NCBI RefSeq assembly: GCF_900101885.1
Contig: NZ_FNAN01000002.1
Location: 310,001-374,000 of the forward strand
Length of the DNA: 64,000 nt
Origin: Dyadobacter soli
Lineage (GTDB): Bacteria; Bacteroidota; Bacteroidia; Cytophagales; Spirosomataceae
Direction of reading: 5' to 3'
Shown here: positions 16,267 through 24,381 of the stretch, in pieces
How positions within the stretch are numbered: position 1 is the stretch's first letter
How the letters are laid out: each line of letters begins with the position of its first letter
Program-made: the position numbers and the translations under genes
Notes under the pieces: generated by a model
Seen by the model: only the letters and a program-made list of their open reading frames with translations
Databases searched by the model: none
Told to the model about the DNA's origin: nothing

Positions 16267-16953
16267 TCAATACTTCGAATAATGGTCAATCCTGATCTTC
16301 TTCACCTTACCGGCTTCAAAGTGCACCTGGATCTGATCCATCTTATCCTGGCCGGTCGAATACCCGAAGTACCATTGCGGCGACTGTCCCATGGCCGGAT
16401 CATAGGCGGTGGAAAGGGTTTTGGTCATCAAGAAAATGCGTTCGAATTTGGATGAATAGCTTTTGTTGCCACGGATGTTGGTAAGCTTGCCATGAAGAGC
16501 CGCCACATCGTCACCCATGCGTACGGATGACGAAGCCTTTTCCTTCTCGGGCCATTGGCTGAGCTTTTTGCCGCTATTGAGGTAAATCGCGCTCACTTTT
16601 CCTTCCTTGGCCGTGATCTGAACGCCCGTATCGGTTCCCCGGCTCTGATCGAGCAAAATGTATTCGTACAGTGGAATCCTTTCGCGCAATGGGCTGAGAT
16701 CTGAGAAAATGTTGCTGACGATATTCATCGCCGAAACGCCCTTAGTGGCTTGCAACGCCTGGATCTTGGGATAAACTGCCACGGCTTCGTCGCCAATAGC
16801 AATATCGAGGTAACTGCCGCTTTCGATGCTGTCGCTCTCGATACGGTAAGGCACAGGTTCCGGTCCGGGGTTGATCGGCGCATCGTTTTCAGGTTTGCAC
16901 GATGTGAACAGGGCTGTTGCCAAAAACAGGATGGTGATAAATCTGGTCTGCAT
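16267..16953 (-). CDS. Lipoprotein of unknown function
   Basis: 228 residues. Lipobox LFTSC gives Cys at residue 19, followed by an acidic and proline-rich spacer (NDAPINPGPEPVP), as in surface or outer-membrane lipoproteins. The remainder looks beta-rich, with paired segments (GSYLDIAIGDEAVAVYPKIQ, GVQITAKEGKVSAIYLNSGK, IQVHFEAGKVKKIRIDHYSK). No domain is recognised. It lies downstream of susD on the same strand, separated by about 230 bp containing a polypyrimidine repeat, and may be an accessory of the SusCD system or independent. Confidence 0.75.
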   Translation of the reverse strand: MQTRFITILFLATALFTSCKPENDAPINPGPEPVPYRIESDSIESGSYLDIAIGDEAVAVYPKIQALQATKGVSAMNIVSNIFSDLSPLRERIPLYEYILLDQSRGTDTGVQITAKEGKVSAIYLNSGKKLSQWPEKEKASSSVRMGDDVAALHGKLTNIRGNKSYSSKFERIFLMTKTLSTAYDPAMGQSPQWYFGYSTGQDKMDQIQVHFEAGKVKKIRIDHYSKY

Positions 16954-17017
16954 AGGTTTAGTGGTTTATAAAAGGAGGATGCACCTGCTGGCCTATCGGT
17001 TGTAACTGGTGGATAAA

Positions 17018-17178
17018 AAAGGGAGGAAAGGAGGACGGAGAAAAGGAGGAAGGGTTTTCCTCCATCCTCCATCCTCCCATCCTCCCATTCCTCCCATTCC
17101 TCCCATTCCTCCCTTCCTCCCCTTCTTCCCTTTCCTCCCCTTCTTCCCTTTCCTCCCCTTCTTCCCTTTCCTCCCTTC
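17018..17178. repeat. Polypurine/polypyrimidine repeat with tandem 18-bp units (locus 2)
   Basis: A purine arm at 17018-17054 is followed by a pyrimidine run of about 120 bp. Within it, three perfect tandem copies of CCTCCCCTTCTTCCCTTT lie at 17116-17133, 17134-17151 and 17152-17169, and shorter CCCATTCCTC-type units precede them. The block fills the gap between susD (stop at 17182) and the lipoprotein gene. Mirror-symmetric purine/pyrimidine tracts can form triplex DNA; the arms could also fold as a hairpin. Confidence 0.85.
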
Positions 17179-17181
17179 AAA

Positions 17182-18792
17182 TCACCACCCCGGATTTTGA
17201 TCGAGTTCCGGGTTCAATGCGATTTCGTTGATCGGTAATGGCCAGAGGTAGTCCTTCGCCGGGTCGAATTTGCGGAAGCTGGCGGCTTGCACGAGGATCA
17301 CATTGTCCGGCGTGAGGTTTACGGTAGCGGCCGCGAATTCGCTTTTGAAATAAAAATTACCCAAAACCGGCTTCACCAGCTCCGTTTCAGCTGTTTTCCA
17401 ACGGATGATGTCCCAATACCGGAAACCTTCCTGCGCAAGCTCGACGCGGCGCTCGCGACGGATTTCTTCACGCATATCGAGCCCATTGGCTTTGGCAAAT
17501 GCATTCGTCAGTTTCGCGATCTGCCCGCGTTCGCGCAGGAGATTGATCGACATATCCAGCTCTGCATCGGTAATGGCGTTGTTCAACTCGTAGGATGCTT
17601 CGGCGAAAGTCAGCAGCACTTCGGCGTAGCGGAGCAACGGGCGGTCGATAGTCGAGTTCTGCGTATTCCAGTCGTCGATGTTCGCGAATTTGCGGAACAT
17701 GTAGCCAGTTTTGTTGAATACCAGGTTAGCAATGTCGAAGATCGGCTTCGTCGTCATCATCGCATCTCCGCGCTTCATGAATGTGGCGCTCATACGTGCG
17801 TCGCGGTTGCGGAACACCTTGTGCGAAGAGTCGGGAATCGACCAAAGCGGCGATTTGCTGATCGGCAGGCCGTCTTTCATCAGGTACGAATCAGCAAGCG
17901 ATTTCGTAGGGTTCACATTGCCCGTTTCGAGCGAACCACGGTAATAGTTATGCGTCAGCACACGCTCGGTATTCGACACGCCATATTGCTTTACAATGAT
18001 ATTCTCCTTGTTCTGACGGCCCTCCCCCGCCATTTGAAAAAGGTCGAAGTAATTCCCGAACAGCGCATGCTCCTTGCTATCGATAACCGCCTTGCTGGCC
18101 GCCACAGCGAGCGTCAAATGCTTCGTAGCGTCGCCTTTGGAATGGAATTTTGCAAATGTCCCTTCCACCAACGCCACACGCGCTTTGAATGCCTGCGCCG
18201 CGGTTTTAGAAATGCGGCCATAGTCGGCATTGCCTAATATCGTGATGGTAGGCAAATTGGTGATGGCGAAATCGAGGTCGGAATAAATCTGGTCCACTAT
18301 CACATTACGTGCCGCGGCAGGCTGGCGCAGCTCGGGGCTGCTTTCATCGAGCGTTTTCAGGATCAGCGGAACGCTTCCGTACTTCTGCACCAAACTGAAA
18401 TAGGCCCATGCACGGAAGAAGCGGGCTTCGGCGAGGTAACGGTCCAGCACAGCCGGGGTAACCGCCGCCCTAGGCGCCTTTTCAACGATGTTGTTAGCGG
18501 CGCGGATCAGCGTGTACGGCGAGTTGTAATCGGTGGCAGTAGCCGGCGCAAGGCGCGAGCCGTCGCTAATCGTACTCGCAGCCAGACCGAATGCGTCGTC
18601 CGACCATACCTCGTCGTTACTGAACCCGGGCAGGAACGTATATAGATAATTGTTAGCAGTTTTGATGTCCGATTCCGAAGTCCAGAAACTGTCGTCGCTG
18701 ATATTCGTTTCGGGCAACCGGTTCACGTCACAGGATGCCAGCCCGGCCAGCAGCGACAGGCCGACAAAAGCCCTTTTAATATATATTTTCAT
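17182..18792 (-). CDS. susD: RagB/SusD-family nutrient-uptake outer-membrane lipoprotein
   Basis: 536 residues from ATG at 18792, which begins a clean lipoprotein signal (KRAFVGLSLLAGLASC). Typical SusD features: an N-terminal half with TPR-like helices (YLAEARFFRAWAYFSLVQKY) and a C-terminus carrying RPLLRYAEVLLTFAEASYEL and ELAQEGFRYWDIIRWK; it ends with YLWPLPINEIALNPELDQNP, the family's usual closing motif. SusD binds the glycan or other ligand on the cell surface and caps the SusC barrel. It follows susC directly. No glycoside hydrolase is adjacent, so the ligand is unknown. The alternative start at 18813 would add seven residues before the signal. Confidence 0.95.
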   Translation of the reverse strand: MKIYIKRAFVGLSLLAGLASCDVNRLPETNISDDSFWTSESDIKTANNYLYTFLPGFSNDEVWSDDAFGLAASTISDGSRLAPATATDYNSPYTLIRAANNIVEKAPRAAVTPAVLDRYLAEARFFRAWAYFSLVQKYGSVPLILKTLDESSPELRQPAAARNVIVDQIYSDLDFAITNLPTITILGNADYGRISKTAAQAFKARVALVEGTFAKFHSKGDATKHLTLAVAASKAVIDSKEHALFGNYFDLFQMAGEGRQNKENIIVKQYGVSNTERVLTHNYYRGSLETGNVNPTKSLADSYLMKDGLPISKSPLWSIPDSSHKVFRNRDARMSATFMKRGDAMMTTKPIFDIANLVFNKTGYMFRKFANIDDWNTQNSTIDRPLLRYAEVLLTFAEASYELNNAITDAELDMSINLLRERGQIAKLTNAFAKANGLDMREEIRRERRVELAQEGFRYWDIIRWKTAETELVKPVLGNFYFKSEFAAATVNLTPDNVILVQAASFRKFDPAKDYLWPLPINEIALNPELDQNPGW

Positions 18793-18827
18793 TGGTATTT
18801 GATTAAAAGCCATGATCAGTCAGATTT

Positions 18828-21800
18828 TTAGAATGATACATTCACACCCACGGAAGCCGTCGCGAAGAATGGGTAGTCGTTTTCGACGCCGTCGCGTGTT
18901 TCGGGATCGAAGTAACCCTGGAATTTACCCAGGCCGGAGATCGTCAGGATGTCTTGTCCCGAAAAGAACAGCCTCGCCCGTGACACTTTGATCCGCTCGG
19001 TAATGCGCGACGGGATCGTGTAGCCCAGCTGGATGTTTTTCAGGCGAACATAACTCGCATCGAGCGTCCATTTGTCCGAAGCCAGGTAGTTGTGCGTACC
19101 GCCGGTGTAAGGTCTTGGGAACAATGCGTCGGTGTGTTCCGGTGTCCAGTAATCACTGTGAATGCCCATTGCCTGTTTCCAGGTCACGAGCAGCGGCGCA
19201 ATGGATTCGGGATTGGCGCGATAGCTGCGCTTGCCCACGCCCTGGAAGAATGCGCTGAAATCGAAACCTTTCCAGCTGGCACCCAATGTAACCCCGAAAA
19301 GGTAGCGCGGAGCAGTGGTACCCAGCAAAACCAGGTCGCCGTGGTCGGCCACAGTACCTTTTCCGACGGAGAGACGTTTATCGTCATTCAAATCCACATA
19401 TTTCACGTCTCCTGCGCCAGCACGGTTATCCTGGAACGCCCATCCTTTCACCTCGTCGGCCGTGGCGAAATAACCGGCGGTCTGGTAGCCCCAAATGCTA
19501 TTGAGCGCATAACCTTCGATCAGGCGGTTGGTACCGGCGCCTACGACCGTCGTACCCGAGAAATTGAGCAGTTTGTTATTGTTATCCGAGAAATTAACCG
19601 CGACCGAATAGTTGAAATCCTTCCCGATCTTGTCCCGGAAACGCAATTCCGTCTCCCAGCCCCACGATTTCAGCTCACCATTGTTCTTCCTCGGCGTACC
19701 TACGCCAATAGTGGCCGGTAACTGCTGCGGCGTAAGCATATTGCGGTTGTATTTGACATAATAATCCCCGCTGAACTGCAAACGGTTTTGCAGCAAACCA
19801 ATATCGATACCGAAGTTGGTCGTTTCGATAGTCTCCCACGAAAGCGCCGCCGAGGGAATGGAGCCCTGGTTAATATAGGACGTGCGGGAATCGCCGAGCA
19901 CGAGGTTGTTATTACGGCTCAACTGGCTGAGGTAATCATAATACCCGATCGTCGAGCCCAATGCGCCCCCAAGGCGTCCCCACGATGCCCGTAGTTTAAA
20001 TTCCGAAAAGAATGGCATCGCTGTGGCAAACCAGTTTTCCTGATGTACATTCCACCCCGCCGACGCCGCCGGGAATACTTTCTTTCTCAAACCTGGCGCC
20101 AGTTTCGAGCTCTCGTCGAGGCGTATCGTGGCTTCCAGCAGGTATTTGTTTTTGTAATTGTAATTAAATCTTCCAAAAACAGACTGGAATGCATAGGTGG
20201 CGATTATCTGGCGGTTGCTTTTGGTCTTATCGTCGCCCAGGTTAAGCGTCGGCAGGTCGTTGCTTACGAGGTTGGTAGCGCCTGTAAAAAGGGTATCGGT
20301 ACGGAAATCCTCCCATTGATAACCGGCGAACAGTCCGAAGTTGTGGTCTTTTCCTACCGAAAAATCATAGTTTACCAATGCTTGTAAGTTGGTGTTCTTG
20401 GTAACATCGTCGGTAATGTTGTAACCATTCACCTGGTTTACATAACCCGCCACCTTGGATTTGCTCCACAAAGGCACGGTGCGGCTGAATGCCTCACGGT
20501 CGCCGCGACGGTACTGGGTTCCCGCGATAGCGCGGATTTGCAGGCCTTTGATAAAGTTGGCGGCTGTCAATGTGAATACCCCATCGAAGTAATTCCGGCG
20601 GTTTTCATTATATCCACCCGATTCGAGCACCGCCCAGGTGTTGTTGGCGCTGTTGTAACGGCCTTCGGGAGTGAAGAAAGGGTTTCTGGTGCGAAAACGG
20701 TAAACCTGGTAAATCAATCCGCCTCCATTCACCTCCACCGATGCCGATCTTGCTTTATCATTTGTGTACGACAAACGGCTGTCGAGCGAAAGATGCTTCG
20801 TAAGCTGCGCCCCGAGGTTCATCCGCACATTATAGCGGTCATAGCTGTCCGGCCCTACTTTGAACACACCCTGCTTGTTATAATAACCGCCGGAAATGAG
20901 GAAGTTGAGTTTTTCTGTTCCTCCGCGCGCGGTAATGTTATGCGTGCTCATGGACGAGTACTTGCGCAGGATCTGGTCGGCGATAGGGTCCTGGTTATAA
21001 TACAAGTAAGACGAGGTGTCCGCGGGGTTCACCACGTACGGAACGCGGTCGCGGATGCGCTGGATTTCTTCGTCCGTGTATTCCGGCGCGCTACCCGAGT
21101 TGGCGCGTGCGAGGTTCGAAAACAATGCTTCGTCCAGCAGCGACATGCGCCCCGGCACGTTCAGCGACCAGTCGATGCCCTGCTGGCCGAGGTAGTCGAA
21201 TGTCACTTTACCGGATTTACCCTTTTTAGTAGTGATCAAAATCACGCCACCTGCTGCCTGTGCGCCGTAAATCGCTGCCGCGGCGGCGTCTTTCAGGACA
21301 CTGATATTTTCAACGTCATTGGGGTTCATGGTTTGCATTGTGCTGATGGGCACACTTACACCGTCGAGCAATACGAGCGGGTTTACATTACCATTGGCCG
21401 ACGTCGCCCCGCGGATCTGGATATTGATATTTTCACGACCGGGCTGGCCTGTCTGGCGCGTCACCACAAGCCCCGGCGTTACGCCCTGCATTCCGGTGGC
21501 GAGGTTACTCGAAGGCCGGTTCTCGATCGCTTTTGAATCGATGGTCGACACGGCTCCGGTCAGGTTTGCCTTTTTCTGGGTTCCATAACCTACCACTACC
21601 AACTCTTCCAATGCGCGGTCGTCCGTCAGCAGCTGTACATCGATGGTACTCTTACCGCCCACCGCCACTTCCTGCGAAATATACCCTACAAAACTGAATA
21701 TCAACACAGAAGCATTGTCAGCCACCGAAAGCTTGTATTTACCATCAGCGTCCGTGGTAGTACCGGTTTGGGTACCTTTCACGAGAATGCTCACGCCGGG

Positions 21801-22265
21801 CAGGCCGGTGCCCGTATTGTCGGTGACAGTCCCGGAGACATCGATCTCGGCATCGGCTACCGTAGTCGCAGAAGCAGTAGCTTCTTCGACCTGTGCCTCG
21901 GAGGTATTCAGCTGCCTTTTGAGGACGATTTTATCGCCGGAAACTTCGTATTTCAGTCCCAGCGGTTGTAAAATACCGTCCAGCACGGCGGAAAGGGGTT
22001 TGTTTTCAGCCTCGAAACTGATTTTACGTTGCGACCTGATAATTTCCCGGCTATATAGAAAACTGATATTCGCCGATTTTTCGAGCTTCGAAATGACCGA
22101 TTCGATCCGCTCGTTTTCGACCGAGATCGTAATCCGCTGATTGAGCATTTCCTGCGCGGCACCGTTTTTGGCCCAGCTGAACTGCATGAACAGCAGCATG
22201 AGCAGCGTCTGGATCCCCAGCAAACTGCGCACGGATTGTTTGGAACCTGTTGAGTTCAATTTCAT
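18828..22265 (-). CDS. susC: SusC/RagA-family TonB-linked outer-membrane transporter with STN domain
   Basis: 1145 residues. Signal peptide, then an STN signalling domain at about 40-115 (ITISVENERIESVISKLEKS, SGDKIVLKR), a carboxypeptidase-like regulatory domain (VSGTVTDNTGTGLPGVSILV), the TonB box region ALEELVVVGYGTQKKANLTG, the plug domain and a long beta-barrel. The STN domain marks it as a signal transducer: on ligand binding it contacts the FecR protein encoded upstream and so releases the ECF sigma factor. It imports the ligand bound by SusD using TonB energy. The gene ends 36 bp before the susD start. Confidence 0.96.
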   Translation of the reverse strand: MKLNSTGSKQSVRSLLGIQTLLMLLFMQFSWAKNGAAQEMLNQRITISVENERIESVISKLEKSANISFLYSREIIRSQRKISFEAENKPLSAVLDGILQPLGLKYEVSGDKIVLKRQLNTSEAQVEEATASATTVADAEIDVSGTVTDNTGTGLPGVSILVKGTQTGTTTDADGKYKLSVADNASVLIFSFVGYISQEVAVGGKSTIDVQLLTDDRALEELVVVGYGTQKKANLTGAVSTIDSKAIENRPSSNLATGMQGVTPGLVVTRQTGQPGRENINIQIRGATSANGNVNPLVLLDGVSVPISTMQTMNPNDVENISVLKDAAAAAIYGAQAAGGVILITTKKGKSGKVTFDYLGQQGIDWSLNVPGRMSLLDEALFSNLARANSGSAPEYTDEEIQRIRDRVPYVVNPADTSSYLYYNQDPIADQILRKYSSMSTHNITARGGTEKLNFLISGGYYNKQGVFKVGPDSYDRYNVRMNLGAQLTKHLSLDSRLSYTNDKARSASVEVNGGGLIYQVYRFRTRNPFFTPEGRYNSANNTWAVLESGGYNENRRNYFDGVFTLTAANFIKGLQIRAIAGTQYRRGDREAFSRTVPLWSKSKVAGYVNQVNGYNITDDVTKNTNLQALVNYDFSVGKDHNFGLFAGYQWEDFRTDTLFTGATNLVSNDLPTLNLGDDKTKSNRQIIATYAFQSVFGRFNYNYKNKYLLEATIRLDESSKLAPGLRKKVFPAASAGWNVHQENWFATAMPFFSEFKLRASWGRLGGALGSTIGYYDYLSQLSRNNNLVLGDSRTSYINQGSIPSAALSWETIETTNFGIDIGLLQNRLQFSGDYYVKYNRNMLTPQQLPATIGVGTPRKNNGELKSWGWETELRFRDKIGKDFNYSVAVNFSDNNNKLLNFSGTTVVGAGTNRLIEGYALNSIWGYQTAGYFATADEVKGWAFQDNRAGAGDVKYVDLNDDKRLSVGKGTVADHGDLVLLGTTAPRYLFGVTLGASWKGFDFSAFFQGVGKRSYRANPESIAPLLVTWKQAMGIHSDYWTPEHTDALFPRPYTGGTHNYLASDKWTLDASYVRLKNIQLGYTIPSRITERIKVSRARLFFSGQDILTISGLGKFQGYFDPETRDGVENDYPFFATASVGVNVSF

Positions 22266-22418
22266 TGGTTTCAGAATTTCATGATTGGTTAAAGTTTAGA
22301 AAAGCAGTGCATTGTCGGCAGCAGTGTCCGGCGGGCACTTTCAAGGTGAGGCATATACTATTGTTTGCAGATCTGTTTTTGCATAAATCAGGAGTTAGGT
22401 GAGAATTTTATGAGGGTT

Positions 22419-22446
22419 GAGGCCCGCTTAGGGAGGCCCGCTTAGG
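22419..22446. repeat. Tandem 14-bp duplication over the fecR stop codon
   Basis: GAGGCCCGCTTAGG occurs twice without a gap at 22419-22432 and 22433-22446. The second copy contains the fecR stop codon (TAA on the minus strand, 22442-22444). Replication slippage would explain it. Confidence 0.7.
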
Positions 22447-23527
22447 GGTGGCAGCCAGCTCCGGAAATCGTCACCTGATCTCCATCGACGGCAAAGGAAG
22501 CTTCGGTAGCAAGGCAAATTAGCCGGACCTTTTCAAGGAATGGCTCGTCTCCCAGGGACGCGGTCACCGTGCAATGGCTCATCTTTTCCTCATCGAAAAG
22601 AATCTTCACCGCATAATGCCTTTCCAGCGTTTTGAATGCTTCCGACACCGGCGTAAACTGGAAATCAAATGGCTCCACTTCAATCGGGATGGTGTTTTCT
22701 GCTTGGGCAGGGCCGGTTACCGAGCTAATGAACCGGTCATTTTTACGAATCAGGCTCACGCGTTGGTTGGGATAAAGCATAAGGGGCTGCCCGGGGTCAC
22801 CGCCGTCAGTCACGACGGCTACTTTACCCGTTTTCACAGCGACCTCGGCCCCAGCCTGGTCGGGGAACGAGGTCACGCGGAAGCTCGTGCCCAACACGCG
22901 CGTCGTGAGCTTGTCCGTATGCACGAGGAATGGTTTTGCAGGATTTTTTACCACTTCAAAAAAGCCCTCGCCGTCGAGGAATACGTCGCGTTCGGCCGCA
23001 TTCATTTCTTTTCCGAAACGAATGCGGCTGCCTTTGCTGAGCAATACCGAGGAACCGTCGGGCAAATTCACCAGCATGTTTCCCTGCGACGTGTTTTCAC
23101 GGATTTTCCATTGGCCATTCTCCTGCTTGCTAATGTGGGTTACGCCTATGCCAGCGATTCCAGTCTCACGCCCCGCCTTGCTCCACCAGAAACCCAGCCC
23201 GATTACCAGCACCGCGGCCGCCGACCAACGGAGCCAGCGCCATAGCGGCAATGACTCGCTTTGACAGCTTTCTGCATTAGCGGCGGCAGCATTCAGCATA
23301 TCACGGAGCCGCCCGGCATTCTCCAACGTACCGTCGTGACCGTTACCTAGCATAACGAGCATCATTGCCACCGCTTTTTCGTATGCGGGGCGTTTCTCGG
23401 GATATTGGTTAAGAAAATCCTCCCAGATAGCCTTCTCTTCGGATAACTTATGCTGTACCCAATGGCGAAAGCGGTCGTTTTGAAGGAAATCTTCCGGGGT
23501 GTGTAAATCGTAATCAGGCCTGTCCAT
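22442..23527 (-). CDS. FecR-family anti-sigma factor
   Basis: 361 residues. The cytoplasmic N-terminus (PEDFLQNDRFRHWVQHKLSE) binds the sigma factor, one membrane helix lies at about 92-110 (WSAAAVLVIGLGFWWSKAG), and the periplasmic FecR domain follows (LPDGSSVLLSKGSRIRFGKE, then VFLDGEGFFEVVKNPAKPFL and VLGTSFRV). The C-terminal part (FTPVSEAFKTLERHYAVKIL) is the STN-like domain that meets the SusC STN domain. It lies between the ECF sigma gene (75 bp upstream) and susC, the standard order. Confidence 0.95.
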   Translation of the reverse strand: MDRPDYDLHTPEDFLQNDRFRHWVQHKLSEEKAIWEDFLNQYPEKRPAYEKAVAMMLVMLGNGHDGTLENAGRLRDMLNAAAANAESCQSESLPLWRWLRWSAAAVLVIGLGFWWSKAGRETGIAGIGVTHISKQENGQWKIRENTSQGNMLVNLPDGSSVLLSKGSRIRFGKEMNAAERDVFLDGEGFFEVVKNPAKPFLVHTDKLTTRVLGTSFRVTSFPDQAGAEVAVKTGKVAVVTDGGDPGQPLMLYPNQRVSLIRKNDRFISSVTGPAQAENTIPIEVEPFDFQFTPVSEAFKTLERHYAVKILFDEEKMSHCTVTASLGDEPFLEKVRLICLATEASFAVDGDQVTISGAGCHP

Positions 23528-23601
23528 GCTTCATTTATCAAATGATTTCTATGATATTATGAATGGCAGGAACCGATATACCCTCGGGCGAAGAAAAAAA
23601 T

Positions 23602-24225
23602 TTAAAAAAAGAATAGGTTTAGTACCATAGTCACAAACCACTTAGCGCGGATGCGGGTAATACCCTTTTGAAGAAAATTGGAAACCGACTGCCGGTTTAC
23701 CCCCATCACGCCGGAAATGTCCGCCACGCTCATATTCTCGTAGTATCGCAGGAACAATGCCTCGCGTTCACGCTTGGGCAACGCTTCCATTTGCGCGTGC
23801 ATTTGCGCAACAAGGCCGTTCAACGTCTCCTGCTCGATTAGCAGCGACTCTGCATTGAAGTTTTCGGGCAAGGATGTATCCCAGTCCAGCGACTCCTCGT
23901 TCGCAAACCGCTGCTGGTAGCGCATATGCCCCAGAATGCTGTGCCGGATGGCTTTGAAGAGATAAAATTTAACCGACGGCGTCTGGCTGATCCGCTCCCG
24001 GTTCTGCCAAAGGTCAAGGAAAACGTCCTGGATGCAGTCTTCGACAACGCTTTCACCGACGAGAAACTTCATGCCGTACCGCCGCAGCGCGCCATAGTAG
24101 CGCTCGGCGATCACGCCCAAAGCCTCATTGTCGCCGTTGCGGAAGGCTAGCCAAAGCGCGCCGTCGTCCGTCGTCGTGTCCAAGTTTCCCAAAAGTTTAA
24201 ATACGCAGTCTTTATCAACTGGCAT
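23602..24225 (-). CDS. ECF RNA polymerase sigma factor (Bacteroidota FecI-like)
   Basis: 207 residues from ATG at 24225; an in-frame TTG at 24255 would add ten atypical residues. Region 2 reads LGVIAERYYGALRRYGMKFL and VVEDCIQDVFLDLWQNRERI; region 4 reads LPKREREALFLRYYENMSVA then DISGVMGVNRQSVSNFLQKG. It is expected to direct RNA polymerase to the susC promoter once FecR releases it. It heads the sigma/anti-sigma/SusC/SusD cluster on the minus strand. Confidence 0.93.
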   Translation of the reverse strand: MPVDKDCVFKLLGNLDTTTDDGALWLAFRNGDNEALGVIAERYYGALRRYGMKFLVGESVVEDCIQDVFLDLWQNRERISQTPSVKFYLFKAIRHSILGHMRYQQRFANEESLDWDTSLPENFNAESLLIEQETLNGLVAQMHAQMEALPKREREALFLRYYENMSVADISGVMGVNRQSVSNFLQKGITRIRAKWFVTMVLNLFFF

Positions 24226-24259
24226 AGACGCGCAATCCGGCGGCGATCCTGACAACGTT

Positions 24260-24275
24260 CCCGGGAATTTTGTCA
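24260..24275. repeat. 16-bp direct repeat flanking the FG-GAP gene, copy 1 (second copy 26360-26375)
   Basis: CCCGGGAATTTTGTCA is present at 24260-24275 and again, same orientation, at 26360-26375, exactly 2100 bp apart and on either side of the gene at 24382-26265. A shortened third form, CCGGGAATTTGTCA, is at 24310-24323. They could be regulatory sites or traces of insertion; nothing in the sequence decides. Confidence 0.65.
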
Positions 24276-24381
24276 GAATGGTTGCTACAAACTAATTATT
24301 GCGTCCGAGCCGGGAATTTGTCATAACTTACGGTTTATTTAAAAGTAGTTACTTACTCATCCCTCAATTTAAAGTATCAGT

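Noticed and set aside
16725..17180. Minus-strand frame with KGGKGRRGG and EEWEEWEEWE repeats
   Set aside because: It is a translation of the polypyrimidine repeat and runs into the lipoprotein gene in another frame; the repeat is non-coding.
20538..21536. 332-codon plus-strand frame opposite susC
   Set aside because: Shadow of the SusC frame; no protein-like motifs.
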